Part shown: piece by piece, positions 16,166-24,155 of the stretch
Layout of the letters: each line of letters opens with the position of its first letter
How positions within the stretch are numbered: the first letter of the stretch is position 1
Source of the DNA: Aalborgiella sp043740415
GTDB lineage: Bacteria; Pseudomonadota; Gammaproteobacteria; Burkholderiales; Burkholderiaceae_C
Length of the DNA stretch: 40,026 bases
Assembly: GCA_043740415.1 (NCBI GenBank)
Contig: JAYUCJ010000030.1
Coordinates: 1 to 40,026 of the forward strand
Direction of reading: 5' to 3'
Notes under the pieces: model-generated
Told to the model about the DNA's origin: nothing
Database searches by the model: none
What the model saw: the letters and a program-made list of their open reading frames with translations, nothing else
Translations under genes and position numbers: made by a program

Positions 16166-16867
16166 TTAAGCCTGCAAAAATCGATAAAAATTACGCAACA
16201 TGCCGGCCGTTGCACCCCAAATAAAGTGCTCTTTGCCGTTCGGGGCTTGGTCGTCGGGGTAGGGTATGGAAAACCACTTGCGGCGCGCGCCCTGCCATTC
16301 AAACACGTGCTCATGGTGGTTGGCTGGGTTCATCAAAAAAGCCAAGGGCACTTCAAAGGCGTGTGCAACTTCATTGGCATTGAGTCGCAATTCAAAACTG
16401 GGGTTCAGCAGCGCGACAACGGGAGTGATGACAAATTGCGTACCCGTTAAATAGGTGGGCATCGCGCCTATGACTTCAATGTGTGACGCCTCAATGCCCA
16501 CTTCCTCAAAAGTTTCTCGCAACGCGGTAGCCGTGGCATCCGCGTCATCCGCATCTGCCTTGCCACCAGGAAAGGCGATTTGACCACCGTGGGTGGCTAA
16601 ATGGGTGGTGCGCTGGGTCAAGAGTACGTGCAACTCATCGCGCATCACCAGCGGCAGCAAAACGGAAGCGTGCGCTAACTCACGCTGGCTGAAGTTGGAC
16701 TCGCGCAGCACTTCGGGCGACCAGTCGGGCTGATTGGCAAATCGTGCACGCAAGGCTTGTGGCGACATTGCAATGCTTGGCACTGCTGGCATGTTTGCAC
16801 CCGTACCGATGATGGGCACTGTGCGCGGATCAAAAATCGGAGGTGCGATGTAGTCAGGAGCCGACAT
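16166..16867 (-). CDS. NUDIX hydrolase, CoA pyrophosphatase (NudL-like)
   Basis: Cytoplasmic NUDIX enzyme of the coenzyme A diphosphatase type, which splits CoA to 3',5'-ADP and 4'-phosphopantetheine. The Nudix box is visible in two parts: FPGGKADADDADATATALRE followed by TFEEVGI. It is spaced as in NudL proteins. The preceding LLTQRTTHLATHGGQIAFPG is also characteristic. I start at ATG 16867 (233 aa); the longer frame would begin with TTG at 16882. The gene is on the same strand as the upstream rplS operon but separated from it by an intrinsic terminator. Confidence 0.88.
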   Translation of the reverse strand: MSAPDYIAPPIFDPRTVPIIGTGANMPAVPSIAMSPQALRARFANQPDWSPEVLRESNFSQRELAHASVLLPLVMRDELHVLLTQRTTHLATHGGQIAFPGGKADADDADATATALRETFEEVGIEASHIEVIGAMPTYLTGTQFVITPVVALLNPSFELRLNANEVAHAFEVPLAFLMNPANHHEHVFEWQGARRKWFSIPYPDDQAPNGKEHFIWGATAGMLRNFYRFLQA

Positions 16868-16892
16868 GTTTGTGCAATTCAAAAAACCATAA

Positions 16893-16936
16893 AAAAAACC
16901 GCTAAAAGTAACTCATAGAGTGACTGGTAGCGGTTG
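16893..16936 (-). terminator. Intrinsic terminator after rplS
   Basis: Stem AACCGCTA (16897-16904) / TAGCGGTT (16928-16935), with further pairing inside it (ACTC/GAGT). On the minus strand it is followed by a run of T. It ends the rpsP-rimM-trmD-rplS transcription unit. Confidence 0.85.
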
Positions 16937-16975
16937 TTTGTCAGAGCCAGTTTGACTGACTCATCTGTCTCGACT

Positions 16976-17368
16976 TTATGCAGCAGTAACTGCTGCAGGT
17001 GTCTTGATCTTCTTAGGAGCCAATTTTTCTTTGATACGTGCAGACTTGCCGCTACGGTCACGCAAATAGTACAACTTAGCGCGGCGAACATCACCACGGC
17101 GTTTGACTTCAATCGCTGCGATCAGTGGGCTGTAAGTTTGGAACGTACGCTCAACGCCTTCACCGCTGGAGATTTTACGAACGGTGAAGCCGCTGTTCAA
17201 ACCACGGTTACGCTTGGCGATAACGACGCCTTCAAACGCCTGCAAACGCTTGCGAGTTCCCTCGACCACGTTAACGCTGACAACGATGGTGTCACCAGGG
17301 GCAAACTCAGGGAGTTTTTTGTTCAAACGAGCAATTTCTTCTTGCTCTAGTGTTTCGATTAAGTTCAT
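16976..17368 (-). CDS. rplS: 50S ribosomal protein L19
   Basis: L19 sits at the interface of the two ribosomal subunits. The 130-residue sequence contains the family landmarks FAPGDTIVVSVNVVEGTRKR and FQTYSPLIAAIEVKRRGDVR. An AGAGG sequence lies just before the ATG. The alanine-rich tail beyond IKEKLA is a modest extension common in Burkholderiales. It is last in the rpsP-rimM-trmD-rplS operon; a terminator-like hairpin lies between trmD and this gene, so its level may be set separately. Confidence 0.97.
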   Translation of the reverse strand: MNLIETLEQEEIARLNKKLPEFAPGDTIVVSVNVVEGTRKRLQAFEGVVIAKRNRGLNSGFTVRKISSGEGVERTFQTYSPLIAAIEVKRRGDVRRAKLYYLRDRSGKSARIKEKLAPKKIKTPAAVTAA

Positions 17369-17468
17369 AGTTACCTCTTGTGATCATGGCAGCACCAATG
17401 TCGGGATTGACATATGCTCAATAAATGGACAGAGAAATCTGCAAATAGAGCGGCCAGCCAGAGGATCG

Positions 17469-17505
17469 AAAAGCCCCAGATTATAACAGTTTATAGGGGC
17501 TTTTT
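17469..17505 (-). terminator. Terminator-like hairpin between trmD and rplS
   Basis: AAAAAGCCCC (overlapping the trmD stop) pairs with GGGGCTTTT, with an 18-nt loop, followed on the minus strand by TTTTCG. It could attenuate read-through from trmD into rplS. Confidence 0.55.
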
Positions 17506-18240
17506 CAACAAATCTGGCCGTAGCTCAGTTGTGAGCTTCAGCCGTTGCTCTTGCCGCCACTTCTCAATATTGATGTGGTGACCGGATAAAAGAACATCTG
17601 GAACTGCTTTAGATACACCTTGATTTCCCCAAATCTCAGGCCGTGTGTAGTGCGGGCAATCCAGCAAGCCGTCCAAAGCTGGGTTGAAGCTGTCTAAATG
17701 GTGGCTGTCTTGGTCGCCAAGCACGCCGGGCCGCAAGCGGGCAACAGCATCAAGCAGCGCCATGGCCGCGATTTCACCGCCAGAGAGTACAAAATCGCCT
17801 AGACTGATTTGGATATCGACATACGCGTCGATAAAGCGCTGGTCAATGCCTTCGTAGCGGCCACAAACCAGCACGGCACCGTCGCTTTTTGACCATTTTT
17901 CAACGTTTGAGTGGTCAAGTTTTTGCCCGATGGGTGAAAAAAGCACCACGGGAACTTTTGCGTTTACCTTGTCTGATGGCGATTTTGCTTGATCTCGCTC
18001 AGTTTGGATAGCTTCTAGGCACAAGCGCAATGGCTCAGCCATCATCACCATGCCGGGTCCGCCACCGAAAGGGCGGTCGTCGATACGGCGGTAGGTGCCT
18101 TGGGCGAAGTCGCGCGGATTCCACAGTTTTACATCCACCAAAGCGATGCCATCTTTGGCTTCGTAGGCTCGGCGGGTGATGCCGATGGTTAAAAAAGGGG
18201 CAAAAAGTTCAGGGAAAAGGGTGATGACATCGAAGCGCAT
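17491..18240 (-). CDS. trmD: tRNA (guanine(37)-N1)-methyltransferase
   Basis: SPOUT-family enzyme that methylates G37 next to the anticodon and prevents frameshifting. The N-terminus MRFDVITLFPELFAPFLTIG, the DDRPFGGGPGMVMM segment and the knot region LVCGRYEGIDQRFID with IGDFVLSGGE-type sequence are all diagnostic. Length (249 aa) is normal. It lies between rimM and rplS in the conserved operon. Its stop codon falls within the stem of a terminator-like hairpin. Confidence 0.97.
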   Translation of the reverse strand: MRFDVITLFPELFAPFLTIGITRRAYEAKDGIALVDVKLWNPRDFAQGTYRRIDDRPFGGGPGMVMMAEPLRLCLEAIQTERDQAKSPSDKVNAKVPVVLFSPIGQKLDHSNVEKWSKSDGAVLVCGRYEGIDQRFIDAYVDIQISLGDFVLSGGEIAAMALLDAVARLRPGVLGDQDSHHLDSFNPALDGLLDCPHYTRPEIWGNQGVSKAVPDVLLSGHHINIEKWRQEQRLKLTTELRPDLLKKPL

Positions 18241-18270
18241 AAATCAAGCTAAATGGGCTTTTGTGCTCAA

Positions 18271-18846
18271 TCAGTAGTCTGGCTGCCAGTCAACGGTGAT
18301 GCGTTTTTCAGGCAAATTCACATCATCCACAAAGTGCGAGACAAAAGGAATCATGCGCTCTTGTGTTTTCTCTATGCCTTCGACAAGTTCGGTAAATTCA
18401 ATGACAATTACCGTTTGCGGGCCGGTTGCCATCAAATCTTTCACGATGCCGAGTTCGATACCTTCGCGGTTGACCACGTTCAAACCCAGCAAATCGACCC
18501 AGTAGTACGAGTCAAGCTCAGGTGTGGGAAAGCTGGAGCGAGGGATGAAAATGCGCGAACCTTTGAGCGCTTCAGCGATGTCGCGGTCTTCCATGTCGTG
18601 TGCAACGGCCACGATGGTGTCTGAGTGTACTTTGGCTTCACGAATGCGCATCAGCTGCGTGCCAGTAAAGGCGGCTTTGCCACGCTCGGTGGGTTGCAAG
18701 TACCAACGTTTGGAAGAAAAAAGCGCCTCGGGGTCGGCGCTATGTGGTAGGACTTTGAACCAGCCCTTGAGCCCCCAAGCATCGGCTATTCGCCCCACTT
18801 GGATGGCATCTGCTGGTAAATCTACCGGTTCAAGGCCTGGCAACAT
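18271..18846 (-). CDS. rimM: Ribosome maturation factor RimM
   Basis: Binds S19 and assists maturation of the 30S head. The N-terminal barrel starts with IQVGRIADAWGLKGWFKVLP, and the C-terminal PRC-barrel is represented by YYWVDLLGLNVVNREGIELG and ERMIPFVSHFVDDVNLPEKR. At 191 residues it is within the usual range. Second gene of the rpsP operon, 30 bp before trmD. Confidence 0.96.
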   Translation of the reverse strand: MLPGLEPVDLPADAIQVGRIADAWGLKGWFKVLPHSADPEALFSSKRWYLQPTERGKAAFTGTQLMRIREAKVHSDTIVAVAHDMEDRDIAEALKGSRIFIPRSSFPTPELDSYYWVDLLGLNVVNREGIELGIVKDLMATGPQTVIVIEFTELVEGIEKTQERMIPFVSHFVDDVNLPEKRITVDWQPDY

Positions 18847-18919
18847 ACGATCTGATTTTTAGATGTTTGCGGCAACAGTCTTGAACTTTACTCAATCAAT
18901 CAACAAAAAAGTTGATTAA

Positions 18920-19192
18920 TTAAACAGCTGCTGTCGTTGTTGCAGTTGCTTTTTTAGCGTGCTGAGCAAATATGCGCTCAACGGTTGGCGATGCTTGTGC
19001 ACCAACGCTTTTCCAGTAAGTCACGCGGTCGATAGCGACGCGGATGCTTTCTTCGCCACCAGTGGCGCTAGGGTTGTAAAAACCAACGCGCTCGATGAAA
19101 CGGCCATCACGGCGGGTACGTTTGTCAGCGACAACGATGTTGAAAAAAGGACGCGCTTTAGCGCCGCCGCGAGAAAGTCGAATGACGACCAT
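18920..19192 (-). CDS. rpsP: 30S ribosomal protein S16
   Basis: The 90-residue sequence begins VVIRLSRGGAKARPFFNIVV and contains RDGRFIERVGFYNP, both diagnostic for S16. The ribosome binding site is GAAGGAA. It is the first gene of the rpsP-rimM-trmD-rplS operon and is preceded by a good sigma-70-type promoter about 140 nt upstream. Confidence 0.97.
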   Translation of the reverse strand: MVVIRLSRGGAKARPFFNIVVADKRTRRDGRFIERVGFYNPSATGGEESIRVAIDRVTYWKSVGAQASPTVERIFAQHAKKATATTTAAV

Positions 19193-19328
19193 AATATTTC
19201 CTTCTGTAGAGTCGCAATGCCCGGATAATTAAATATCCTAAAACCTTGAAACCCATTAATTTCATGTAATCTCAGCGTTGAGACACGTTACATAACCACC
19301 CGGCTAGAAACACGCTGAAAAGCCTTTG

Positions 19329-19358
19329 ATTATAGCTTTTTACTGGGTGCGCTGTCAT
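19329..19358 (-). promoter_or_regulatory. Sigma-70-type promoter for the rpsP operon
   Basis: On the minus strand ATGACA (19353-19358) and a perfect TATAAT (19329-19334) are separated by 18 bp. The implied leader before rpsP is about 130 nt. Confidence 0.65.
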
Positions 19359-19413
19359 TTTTATTCTTGTTCCACCTAAAGTTATTCAAAGTTATCTAAA
19401 TTTTTGCACTTTT

Positions 19414-19935
19414 ATGTTGATTATTCGCCCCAGCACCGACACCGATTTACCCGCTATCACCGCGATTTATGCGCACCACGTCCTCACTGGAACCGGCACT
19501 TTTGAGGTAGATCCGCCCAGCTTGGACGATATGCGTGGCCGCCGTGCCGATGTTTTGTCCAAAGGATTGCCGTGGCTGGTAGTGTGCATTGGTGAAAAAG
19601 TCATAGGTTATGCCTATTGCAACTGGTTCAAACCGCGTCCCGCCTATCGCTTTTCAGCCGAAGATTCGATTTATTTAAGTCCAGAAGCTGCAGGAAAAGG
19701 TATTGGCCGCACGCTGTTGGCGGAATTGATGGCGCAAGCGCAGCGGGCTGGGGTGCGTAAATTGATTGCTGTGATTGGCGATTCAACCAATACTGGTTCT
19801 ATCGCTGTGCACGCATCTGCAGGTTTCCAGCCCGTTGGTGTGCTGAAGTCCTGCGGCTGGAAGTTTGACGCATGGCTGGATGTCGTGTTGATGGACAAAG
19901 CTTTGGGTGAGGCGGATTTAACCGCACCCGCTTGA
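19414..19935 (+). CDS. GNAT family N-acetyltransferase (phosphinothricin acetyltransferase-like)
   Basis: Acetyl-CoA-dependent acetyltransferase of 173 residues. The start IRPSTDTDLPAITAIYAHHV and the acetyl-CoA loop region YLSPEAAGKGIGRTLLAELM match the Pat/MddA-type subfamily, which acetylates amino acid analogues such as methionine sulfoximine and phosphinothricin. The tail with GFQPVGVLKSCGWKFDAWLD is typical for it. It faces away from the rpsP operon and is followed after 53 bp by a TM2-domain gene. The physiological substrate is not known. Confidence 0.88.
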   Translation: MLIIRPSTDTDLPAITAIYAHHVLTGTGTFEVDPPSLDDMRGRRADVLSKGLPWLVVCIGEKVIGYAYCNWFKPRPAYRFSAEDSIYLSPEAAGKGIGRTLLAELMAQAQRAGVRKLIAVIGDSTNTGSIAVHASAGFQPVGVLKSCGWKFDAWLDVVLMDKALGEADLTAPA

Positions 19936-19988
19936 CAGTCAACAAAACTTCAAAAACTTAAAAAAACAACAATAACCAGGAAATACAG

Positions 19989-20435
19989 ATGAAAAACAAA
20001 ACAATCGCGGCTTGGCTTGCATTTCTGGGCGGCCCGGTTGGTTTGCACCGGTTTTACCTTTTCGGAAAGCAAGATTGGCTGGGGTGGCTACTGCCGGTTC
20101 CTACGATTTTGGGGCTGTATGGCGTGGACAGAGTGCGACGCTACGGTATTGACGACCCTATCAGCTGGGTGTTGCTGCCGCTTTTGGGTTTTGTGATTGC
20201 AGGCTGCGCTTTGACGGCCATTGTTTTCGGGTTGATGGCGAAGGAGCAATGGAATGCCAAATTTAACCCCATGTCAATGCCTGACGCCGCCGCTGGCCAG
20301 ACTGGCTGGCTCACGATTGCCGCTGTCGTTTTAGCGCTGTTGATTGGCTGCACAGCATTGATATTTGGCATCGTGCAGGTTTTCCAGCATTATTTTGAGT
20401 ACCAAATCATGGAGGGCCAGAAACTCTCTCAATGA
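19989..20435 (+). CDS. TM2 domain-containing membrane protein
   Basis: A 148-residue membrane protein. The N-terminal TM2 domain is shown by AWLAFLGGPVGLHRFYLFGK followed by GWLLPVPTILGLYGVDRV, the G-x-H-R-F-Y signature. Two or three further hydrophobic segments follow. An AGGAAATACAG sequence precedes the ATG. The function of bacterial TM2 proteins is unknown. Confidence 0.8.
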   Translation: MKNKTIAAWLAFLGGPVGLHRFYLFGKQDWLGWLLPVPTILGLYGVDRVRRYGIDDPISWVLLPLLGFVIAGCALTAIVFGLMAKEQWNAKFNPMSMPDAAAGQTGWLTIAAVVLALLIGCTALIFGIVQVFQHYFEYQIMEGQKLSQ

Positions 20436-20460
20436 TGCTCAAAATAAGGCATAAAAATCA

Positions 20461-20508
20461 CTATAGCCGGCGTATTTACTGTCTGGAGCGCTATAAAAAA
20501 TGAAGCAG
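20461..20508 (-). repeat. Dispersed mini-repeat, copy 8 (intergenic)
   Basis: CTATAGCCGGCGTATTTACT precedes GTCTGGAGCGCTATAAAAAA. It lies between the convergent TM2 and phosphate transporter genes. Confidence 0.65.
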
Positions 20509-20524
20509 TCTCGGCGATAAATGT

Positions 20525-21532
20525 TTAAAATAACTGCAAACTTACCCAGTACGCGACAGCTGCAACAAAAGCACTGGCAGGTATGGTGAAAATCCAAGCC
20601 CAAACAATGTTGCCAGCTACTCCCCAGCGTACCGCACTGGCACGTTGAACCGAGCCGACACCAACGATAGAGCCGGTAATTGTATGCGTTGTAGAGACTG
20701 GAACACCCATAAATGTGTTTAAAAACAAGGTGATAGCACCTGCTCCTTCAGCACAAAAACCACCCACTGGTTTGAGTTTGGTGATTTTTTGCCCCATGGT
20801 TTTCACAATACGCCAACCGCCAAACATGGTACCTGCACCGATCGCGGTGTAGGCGCAAATGGCTACCCAGATCGGTGGTGATTTGTCACCAGCAGCAGAG
20901 TAGCCGGTCGCGATCAACAGCATCCAGATGATGCCGATGGTTTTTTGTGCATCGTTGCCACCATGGCCCAAACTAAACGCAGCCGCAGAAACCAGCTGCA
21001 AGCGTCTGAAAATACGATCAACTTTGGAGGGTGCTGTCTTGCGACATGCCCAAGCAACCGCGACCATCAACAGTGAGCCAAGCACAAAACCTAAGATGGG
21101 AGACACAAAAATAAAGATGACGATTTTGATGATGCCGCTTGAAATCACGGCGCTAGCGCCTGCTTTGGTGACTGCGGCACCAATAATGCCGCCCGCTAAG
21201 GCGTGGGAGGAGCTACTGGGAATGCCGTAATACCAAGTAATGGTGTTCCATGTGATGCCACCAATCAGTGCACCAAATACCACATGAATATCCACAATAG
21301 CTGGATTGACCAGTCCTTTGCCCATGGTCGCAGCAACTGCGAAGCCGAACACAAAAATAGCGACAGCATTAAAAAATGCAGCAAATACAACAGCTTGTCC
21401 AGGTTTTAAAACACCGGTGGACACTACGGTTGCAATTGAATTGGCCGCATCATGAAAACCATTCATAAAGTCGAATGCCAAAGCCAGCAGCACCAGCATG
21501 GCGACAATCCAAAATGCGGTTTGGGCTTGCAT
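20525..21532 (-). CDS. pitA: Low-affinity inorganic phosphate transporter, PiT family
   Basis: Inner-membrane metal-phosphate:proton symporter of about ten helices. Both PiT signature repeats are present: FDFMNGFHDAANSIATVVST near the N-terminus, and GVPVSTTHTITGSIVGVG near the C-terminus. The 335-residue length is that of the short PiT proteins. Its ATG overlaps the stop of the upstream DUF47 gene by one base, so the pair is translationally coupled, as is common for PiT transporters and their regulators. Confidence 0.93.
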   Translation of the reverse strand: MQAQTAFWIVAMLVLLALAFDFMNGFHDAANSIATVVSTGVLKPGQAVVFAAFFNAVAIFVFGFAVAATMGKGLVNPAIVDIHVVFGALIGGITWNTITWYYGIPSSSSHALAGGIIGAAVTKAGASAVISSGIIKIVIFIFVSPILGFVLGSLLMVAVAWACRKTAPSKVDRIFRRLQLVSAAAFSLGHGGNDAQKTIGIIWMLLIATGYSAAGDKSPPIWVAICAYTAIGAGTMFGGWRIVKTMGQKITKLKPVGGFCAEGAGAITLFLNTFMGVPVSTTHTITGSIVGVGSVQRASAVRWGVAGNIVWAWIFTIPASAFVAAVAYWVSLQLF

Positions 21533-22179
21533 TAAGAGTTCTCCAGAATGATGCCTTCAATCAAATTCGCCACGTCTTCGCATTTGTCTGTGATCGTCTC
21601 TAGCAGCTCGTAAATAGCTTTGAGCTTGATGACCTCACGTACATCAGGCTCTTCACGAAACAGCTTGCTCATGGCGCTGCGCATCACGCGGTCAGCATCG
21701 GATTCGAGTTTGTCAATTTCTTCGCAGGTTTTCAGGGCTGTTGCTGCTGTTGCTGGGTCGGCAATGCTGCCTAGCAAATACACGGCATCTTTGAGGCGGT
21801 CAATGCATTTAATGCTGATGTCAGTGAGGCGTTTGATGTCAGGCGTCATCTCGCGCACGTCGTACAAAGCCATGGTTTCGGCCGAATCTTGCAGCAAATC
21901 GGCCACATCGTCCATGGTGTTGATGAGTTTGTGGATGTGCTCGCGATCAATGGGTGTGATGAATGTTTTGTGCAACAATTGGTTCACATCACGTGTCACA
22001 CGGTCAGCCGCACGTTCAGCATTGTCAACGTCGCGGTTGTATTGTTCACGCAGGTGAGGGTCGTTGTAGTTGTCTACTAGATGAGAGAAGGCACGCGCTG
22101 CTTCGACGATGCGATCAGCATGCTGGTTAAACATCTCAAAAAAGTTGCCTTCGCGTGGCAGTAATTTACCGAAGAACAT
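21532..22179 (-). CDS. DUF47 family putative phosphate transport regulator (PhoU-like)
   Basis: Helical cytoplasmic protein of the DUF47/PhoU-related family that accompanies Pit transporters. The start MFFGKLLPREGNFFEMFNQH is the family N-terminus and is preceded by a strong GGGAGGC, so I place the start at 22179 (215 aa). The frame stays open upstream to 22476, but that part resembles no protein. The segments DREHIHKLINTMDDVADLLQ and AIYELLETITDKCEDVANLI are typical. Translation is coupled to pitA. Confidence 0.92.
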   Translation of the reverse strand: MFFGKLLPREGNFFEMFNQHADRIVEAARAFSHLVDNYNDPHLREQYNRDVDNAERAADRVTRDVNQLLHKTFITPIDREHIHKLINTMDDVADLLQDSAETMALYDVREMTPDIKRLTDISIKCIDRLKDAVYLLGSIADPATAATALKTCEEIDKLESDADRVMRSAMSKLFREEPDVREVIKLKAIYELLETITDKCEDVANLIEGIILENS

Positions 22180-22291
22180 GGAAGCCTCCCGTGGGGAATA
22201 TTTCAATAATGTGTCAAATATTTGACACTCTGATGACTGCACGGAGTTTAACCGCGAGTTAAACCAAGCCTGTAGATTTAAGTTTAAAAGT

Positions 22292-22327
22292 AAAAAAAAA
22301 CCGCACAACGAAAAGTTGTACGGTTTT
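22292..22327 (-). terminator. Intrinsic terminator at the left end of the island
   Basis: AAAACCG (22297-22303) with ACAAC pairs with GTTGT and CGGTTTT (to 22327), loop GAAAA. On the minus strand nine T residues follow. It is next to a sequence resembling a tRNA-Leu 3' end, so it could be the original tRNA terminator displaced by the insertion. Confidence 0.7.
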
Positions 22328-22329
22328 AG

Positions 22330-22343
22330 TGGTGCGGAGGCCG
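22330..22343. other. Candidate left attachment site (attL)
   Basis: TGGTGCGGAGGCCG here matches TGGTGCCGGAGGCCG at 30069-30083 with one base missing, in the same orientation. The latter is the 3' end of tRNA-Leu. The sequence is also part of a small self-palindrome, so chance similarity is possible. Confidence 0.4.
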
Positions 22344-22405
22344 CACTCACACTACGAGCTGCAGCCCGCATGAATGCTAGGTTTTGAAAATGTGCTAACG
22401 TAATA

Positions 22406-22425
22406 TGCCCCCAAATGTGCCCCCA
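22406..22425. promoter_or_regulatory. TGCCCCCA direct repeats before the integrase gene
   Basis: Two copies of TGCCCCCA at 22406-22413 and 22418-22425, directly before the integrase start. Four related copies lie at the other end (29915-29965). Integrase or excisionase arm sites are the likely meaning. Confidence 0.5.
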
Positions 22426-22441
22426 ATTTACGAAAGTGCCT

Positions 22442-23650
22442 ATGAAATTAAACGATGCAAAGCTGCGAACCCTCAAAGAATCGGGAAAACACTTCGATGG
22501 CGCTGGCCTTTATTTGGAGATCACCCCAGCGGGCGGCCGGTACTGGCGTTTGAAGTATCGCTTTGGTGGCAAAGAAAAGCGGTTAGCGCTGGGCGTACAC
22601 CCCGCCATTGGTTTGAAGGACGCTCGGAATTTGGCCGGCGCTGCTAAAAAGCTGTTGTCGCAAGATGTCGACCCGGGGGCGGTGCGAAAAGCTGAGAAAA
22701 CGCGGCTAGTCACTGAATCGGTCAATACTTTTGAGGCAATCACTGGCGAATGGCTAGCGCATCAAAATGGCCGCTGGGAGGCGCAAACCGAGGGTGCAAT
22801 TCGTGCGTCACTGGTGGCTAACGTGTTCCCCAGCCTAGGCGACAAGCCACTGGCCAGCATCAAACCCAGCGAAGTTATGGTAGTGGTGAAGGATATTGAA
22901 GCGCGGGGCGCTGGTGAACTGGCCTCTAGGGTGCTGCAGCGGATTAAGGCGATATTCCGCTGGGCGGTCACTCACGAACGAATTGCTGTGAACCCGATGA
23001 TTGACCTAGTACCTGGTGAAATTTTGAAACCCCGTGAAGTGACGCACCGTTTGATGCTGCCTGAAAAGGAGCTTCACAGCTTTTTGCACAAATTGGATGC
23101 GTACGATGGCGACCCAGTGACCGTATTTGCCTTACAGCTGCTGATGCATACCGTGACACGCCCTGGCGAACTGCGGGGCGCTCGGTGGGCTGAATTTGAC
23201 CTAGACGCTGCACTATGGGTGATACCTGCTGAACGCATGAAAATGCGAACCGAGCACCGCGTACCGCTATCAAAGCAAGCCCTAGAAATTTTGAGCAACA
23301 TTCGGCCAATGACTGGCGATACTGACCTGGTGTTTCCCAGCCCCAGCTATCGAAGCAAGCCACTAAGCGAAAACACCCTCAATAGTGCGATGGCTCGCAT
23401 GGGGTACAAAGGCATTGCCACGGCTCACGGCTTTAGGGCACTTTTCAGCACGATTGCCAATGAAAACCAGTGGGACGCTGACGTTATAGAGCGTCAACTC
23501 GCACACTTGGAGCGCAATAAAGTGCGAGCCGCTTACCACCGTGCCAGCTACACCACCGAGCGGGCAAAGATCATGCAATGGTGGGCAGATCACCTGCAAG
23601 GCGCTAAATCAGGCAACGTGATTCAGTTGCACAGCAATCGTGCCGCATGA
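22442..23650 (+). CDS. Tyrosine-type site-specific integrase (DUF4102/P4-like)
   Basis: Integrase of the P4-like family with an N-terminal DUF4102 arm-binding domain (start MKLNDAKLRTLKESGKHFDG). The catalytic residues are visible: Arg near 239 in TVTRPGELRGARW, HGFR near residue 328, His in LAHLERN and the nucleophile Tyr near 364 in AAYHRA. It has 402 residues from ATG 22442; the frame also contains an earlier ATG at 22415, which would read through the TGCCCCCA repeats. It lies at the left end of the element, pointing inward. The stop overlaps a downstream ATG (ATGA), but that frame only reads through iterons. Confidence 0.93.
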   Translation: MKLNDAKLRTLKESGKHFDGAGLYLEITPAGGRYWRLKYRFGGKEKRLALGVHPAIGLKDARNLAGAAKKLLSQDVDPGAVRKAEKTRLVTESVNTFEAITGEWLAHQNGRWEAQTEGAIRASLVANVFPSLGDKPLASIKPSEVMVVVKDIEARGAGELASRVLQRIKAIFRWAVTHERIAVNPMIDLVPGEILKPREVTHRLMLPEKELHSFLHKLDAYDGDPVTVFALQLLMHTVTRPGELRGARWAEFDLDAALWVIPAERMKMRTEHRVPLSKQALEILSNIRPMTGDTDLVFPSPSYRSKPLSENTLNSAMARMGYKGIATAHGFRALFSTIANENQWDADVIERQLAHLERNKVRAAYHRASYTTERAKIMQWWADHLQGAKSGNVIQLHSNRAA

Positions 23651-23664
23651 ATTCCCGCCAAAAC

Positions 23665-23771
23665 AGTGGGAACAGTGGGAACAAACCGCAAAATCCCAAT
23701 GTTTATGCGGGTTTTGACCATGCCAAGCAGTGGGAACAAACTGGGGACAAAGTGGGAACAAAGTGGGAACA
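23665..23771. repeat. Left iteron array (origin-like)
   Basis: AGTGGGAACA occurs perfectly at 23665, 23674, 23729, 23751 and 23762, with a degenerate copy ACTGGGGACA at 23740. Spacing is 9 bp for the first pair and 11 bp for the last four. Between the clusters are GCAAA, CCC and TGTTTATGCGG (23700-23710), shared with the right array. Likely a binding array for the element's replication protein. Confidence 0.75.
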
Positions 23772-24100
23772 GTTTTATATGATGAAATTTACTATCTATT
23801 CATTCTTACTGCCTGCTACCCAGCCCTTAGCCCCGTTGCTTTCGCCTTGGTTGCCTACGCACTTTACTGGAATTGAGCGCGAGGGGTGTTCCCTTGGCAC
23901 GTCTCACAACGCGGCTGGGGGCTGTGGATAACTTTATACGTATGCCCAATCTGTCAATTGCTTATTTTTTAGGCAGTGTGCATAACTTTCGTAAGTGCAT
24001 GTATTCATTGAATATTCCCGAAAATGTGCTAAAAGTTACCCACATTTCCTACTTTATACAACGGGCGTTATGTTAAATAGTGTGCTAAAAACAAATAAAA
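23772..24100. other. Origin-like AT-rich region with DnaA boxes
   Basis: This part of the 505-bp gap after the integrase gene has no supported gene. It has consensus DnaA boxes on the minus strand at 23923-23931 (TTATCCACA) and 23977-23985 (TTATGCACA), and a near match TTACCCACA on plus at 24036-24044. AT-rich DNA follows. With the adjoining iterons it resembles a replication origin. The boxes at 23923 and 23977 lie in a longer direct repeat, TGTGsATAACTTT. Confidence 0.6.
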
Positions 24101-24130
24101 TTGCACATTATAGGGAATTATCTGTACAAT
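24101..24130 (+). promoter_or_regulatory. Sigma-70-type promoter for the HTH regulator
   Basis: TTGCAC (24101-24106) and TACAAT (24125-24130) with an 18-bp spacer. TGTGCTAA motifs at 24025 and 24081 precede it, and the same octamer occurs before the integrase gene at 22391. Confidence 0.6.
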
Positions 24131-24155
24131 AGCAAAATACTACAAAGGTGCATCA

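Noticed and set aside
22180..22476. N-terminal extension of the DUF47 protein
   Set aside because: A strong ribosome binding site precedes ATG 22179 and the family N-terminus starts there. The extension is not protein-like.
23665..23771. CRISPR-like array
   Set aside because: Units are 10 bp, with 9-11 bp periods and no equal-length spacers; iterons explain it better. No cas gene is present.
23647..23931. 94-aa frame overlapping the integrase stop (ATGA)
   Set aside because: Its first third is only the translation of the iterons (NSGNSGNK-like), it covers DnaA boxes, and it has no protein-like core or independent ribosome binding site.
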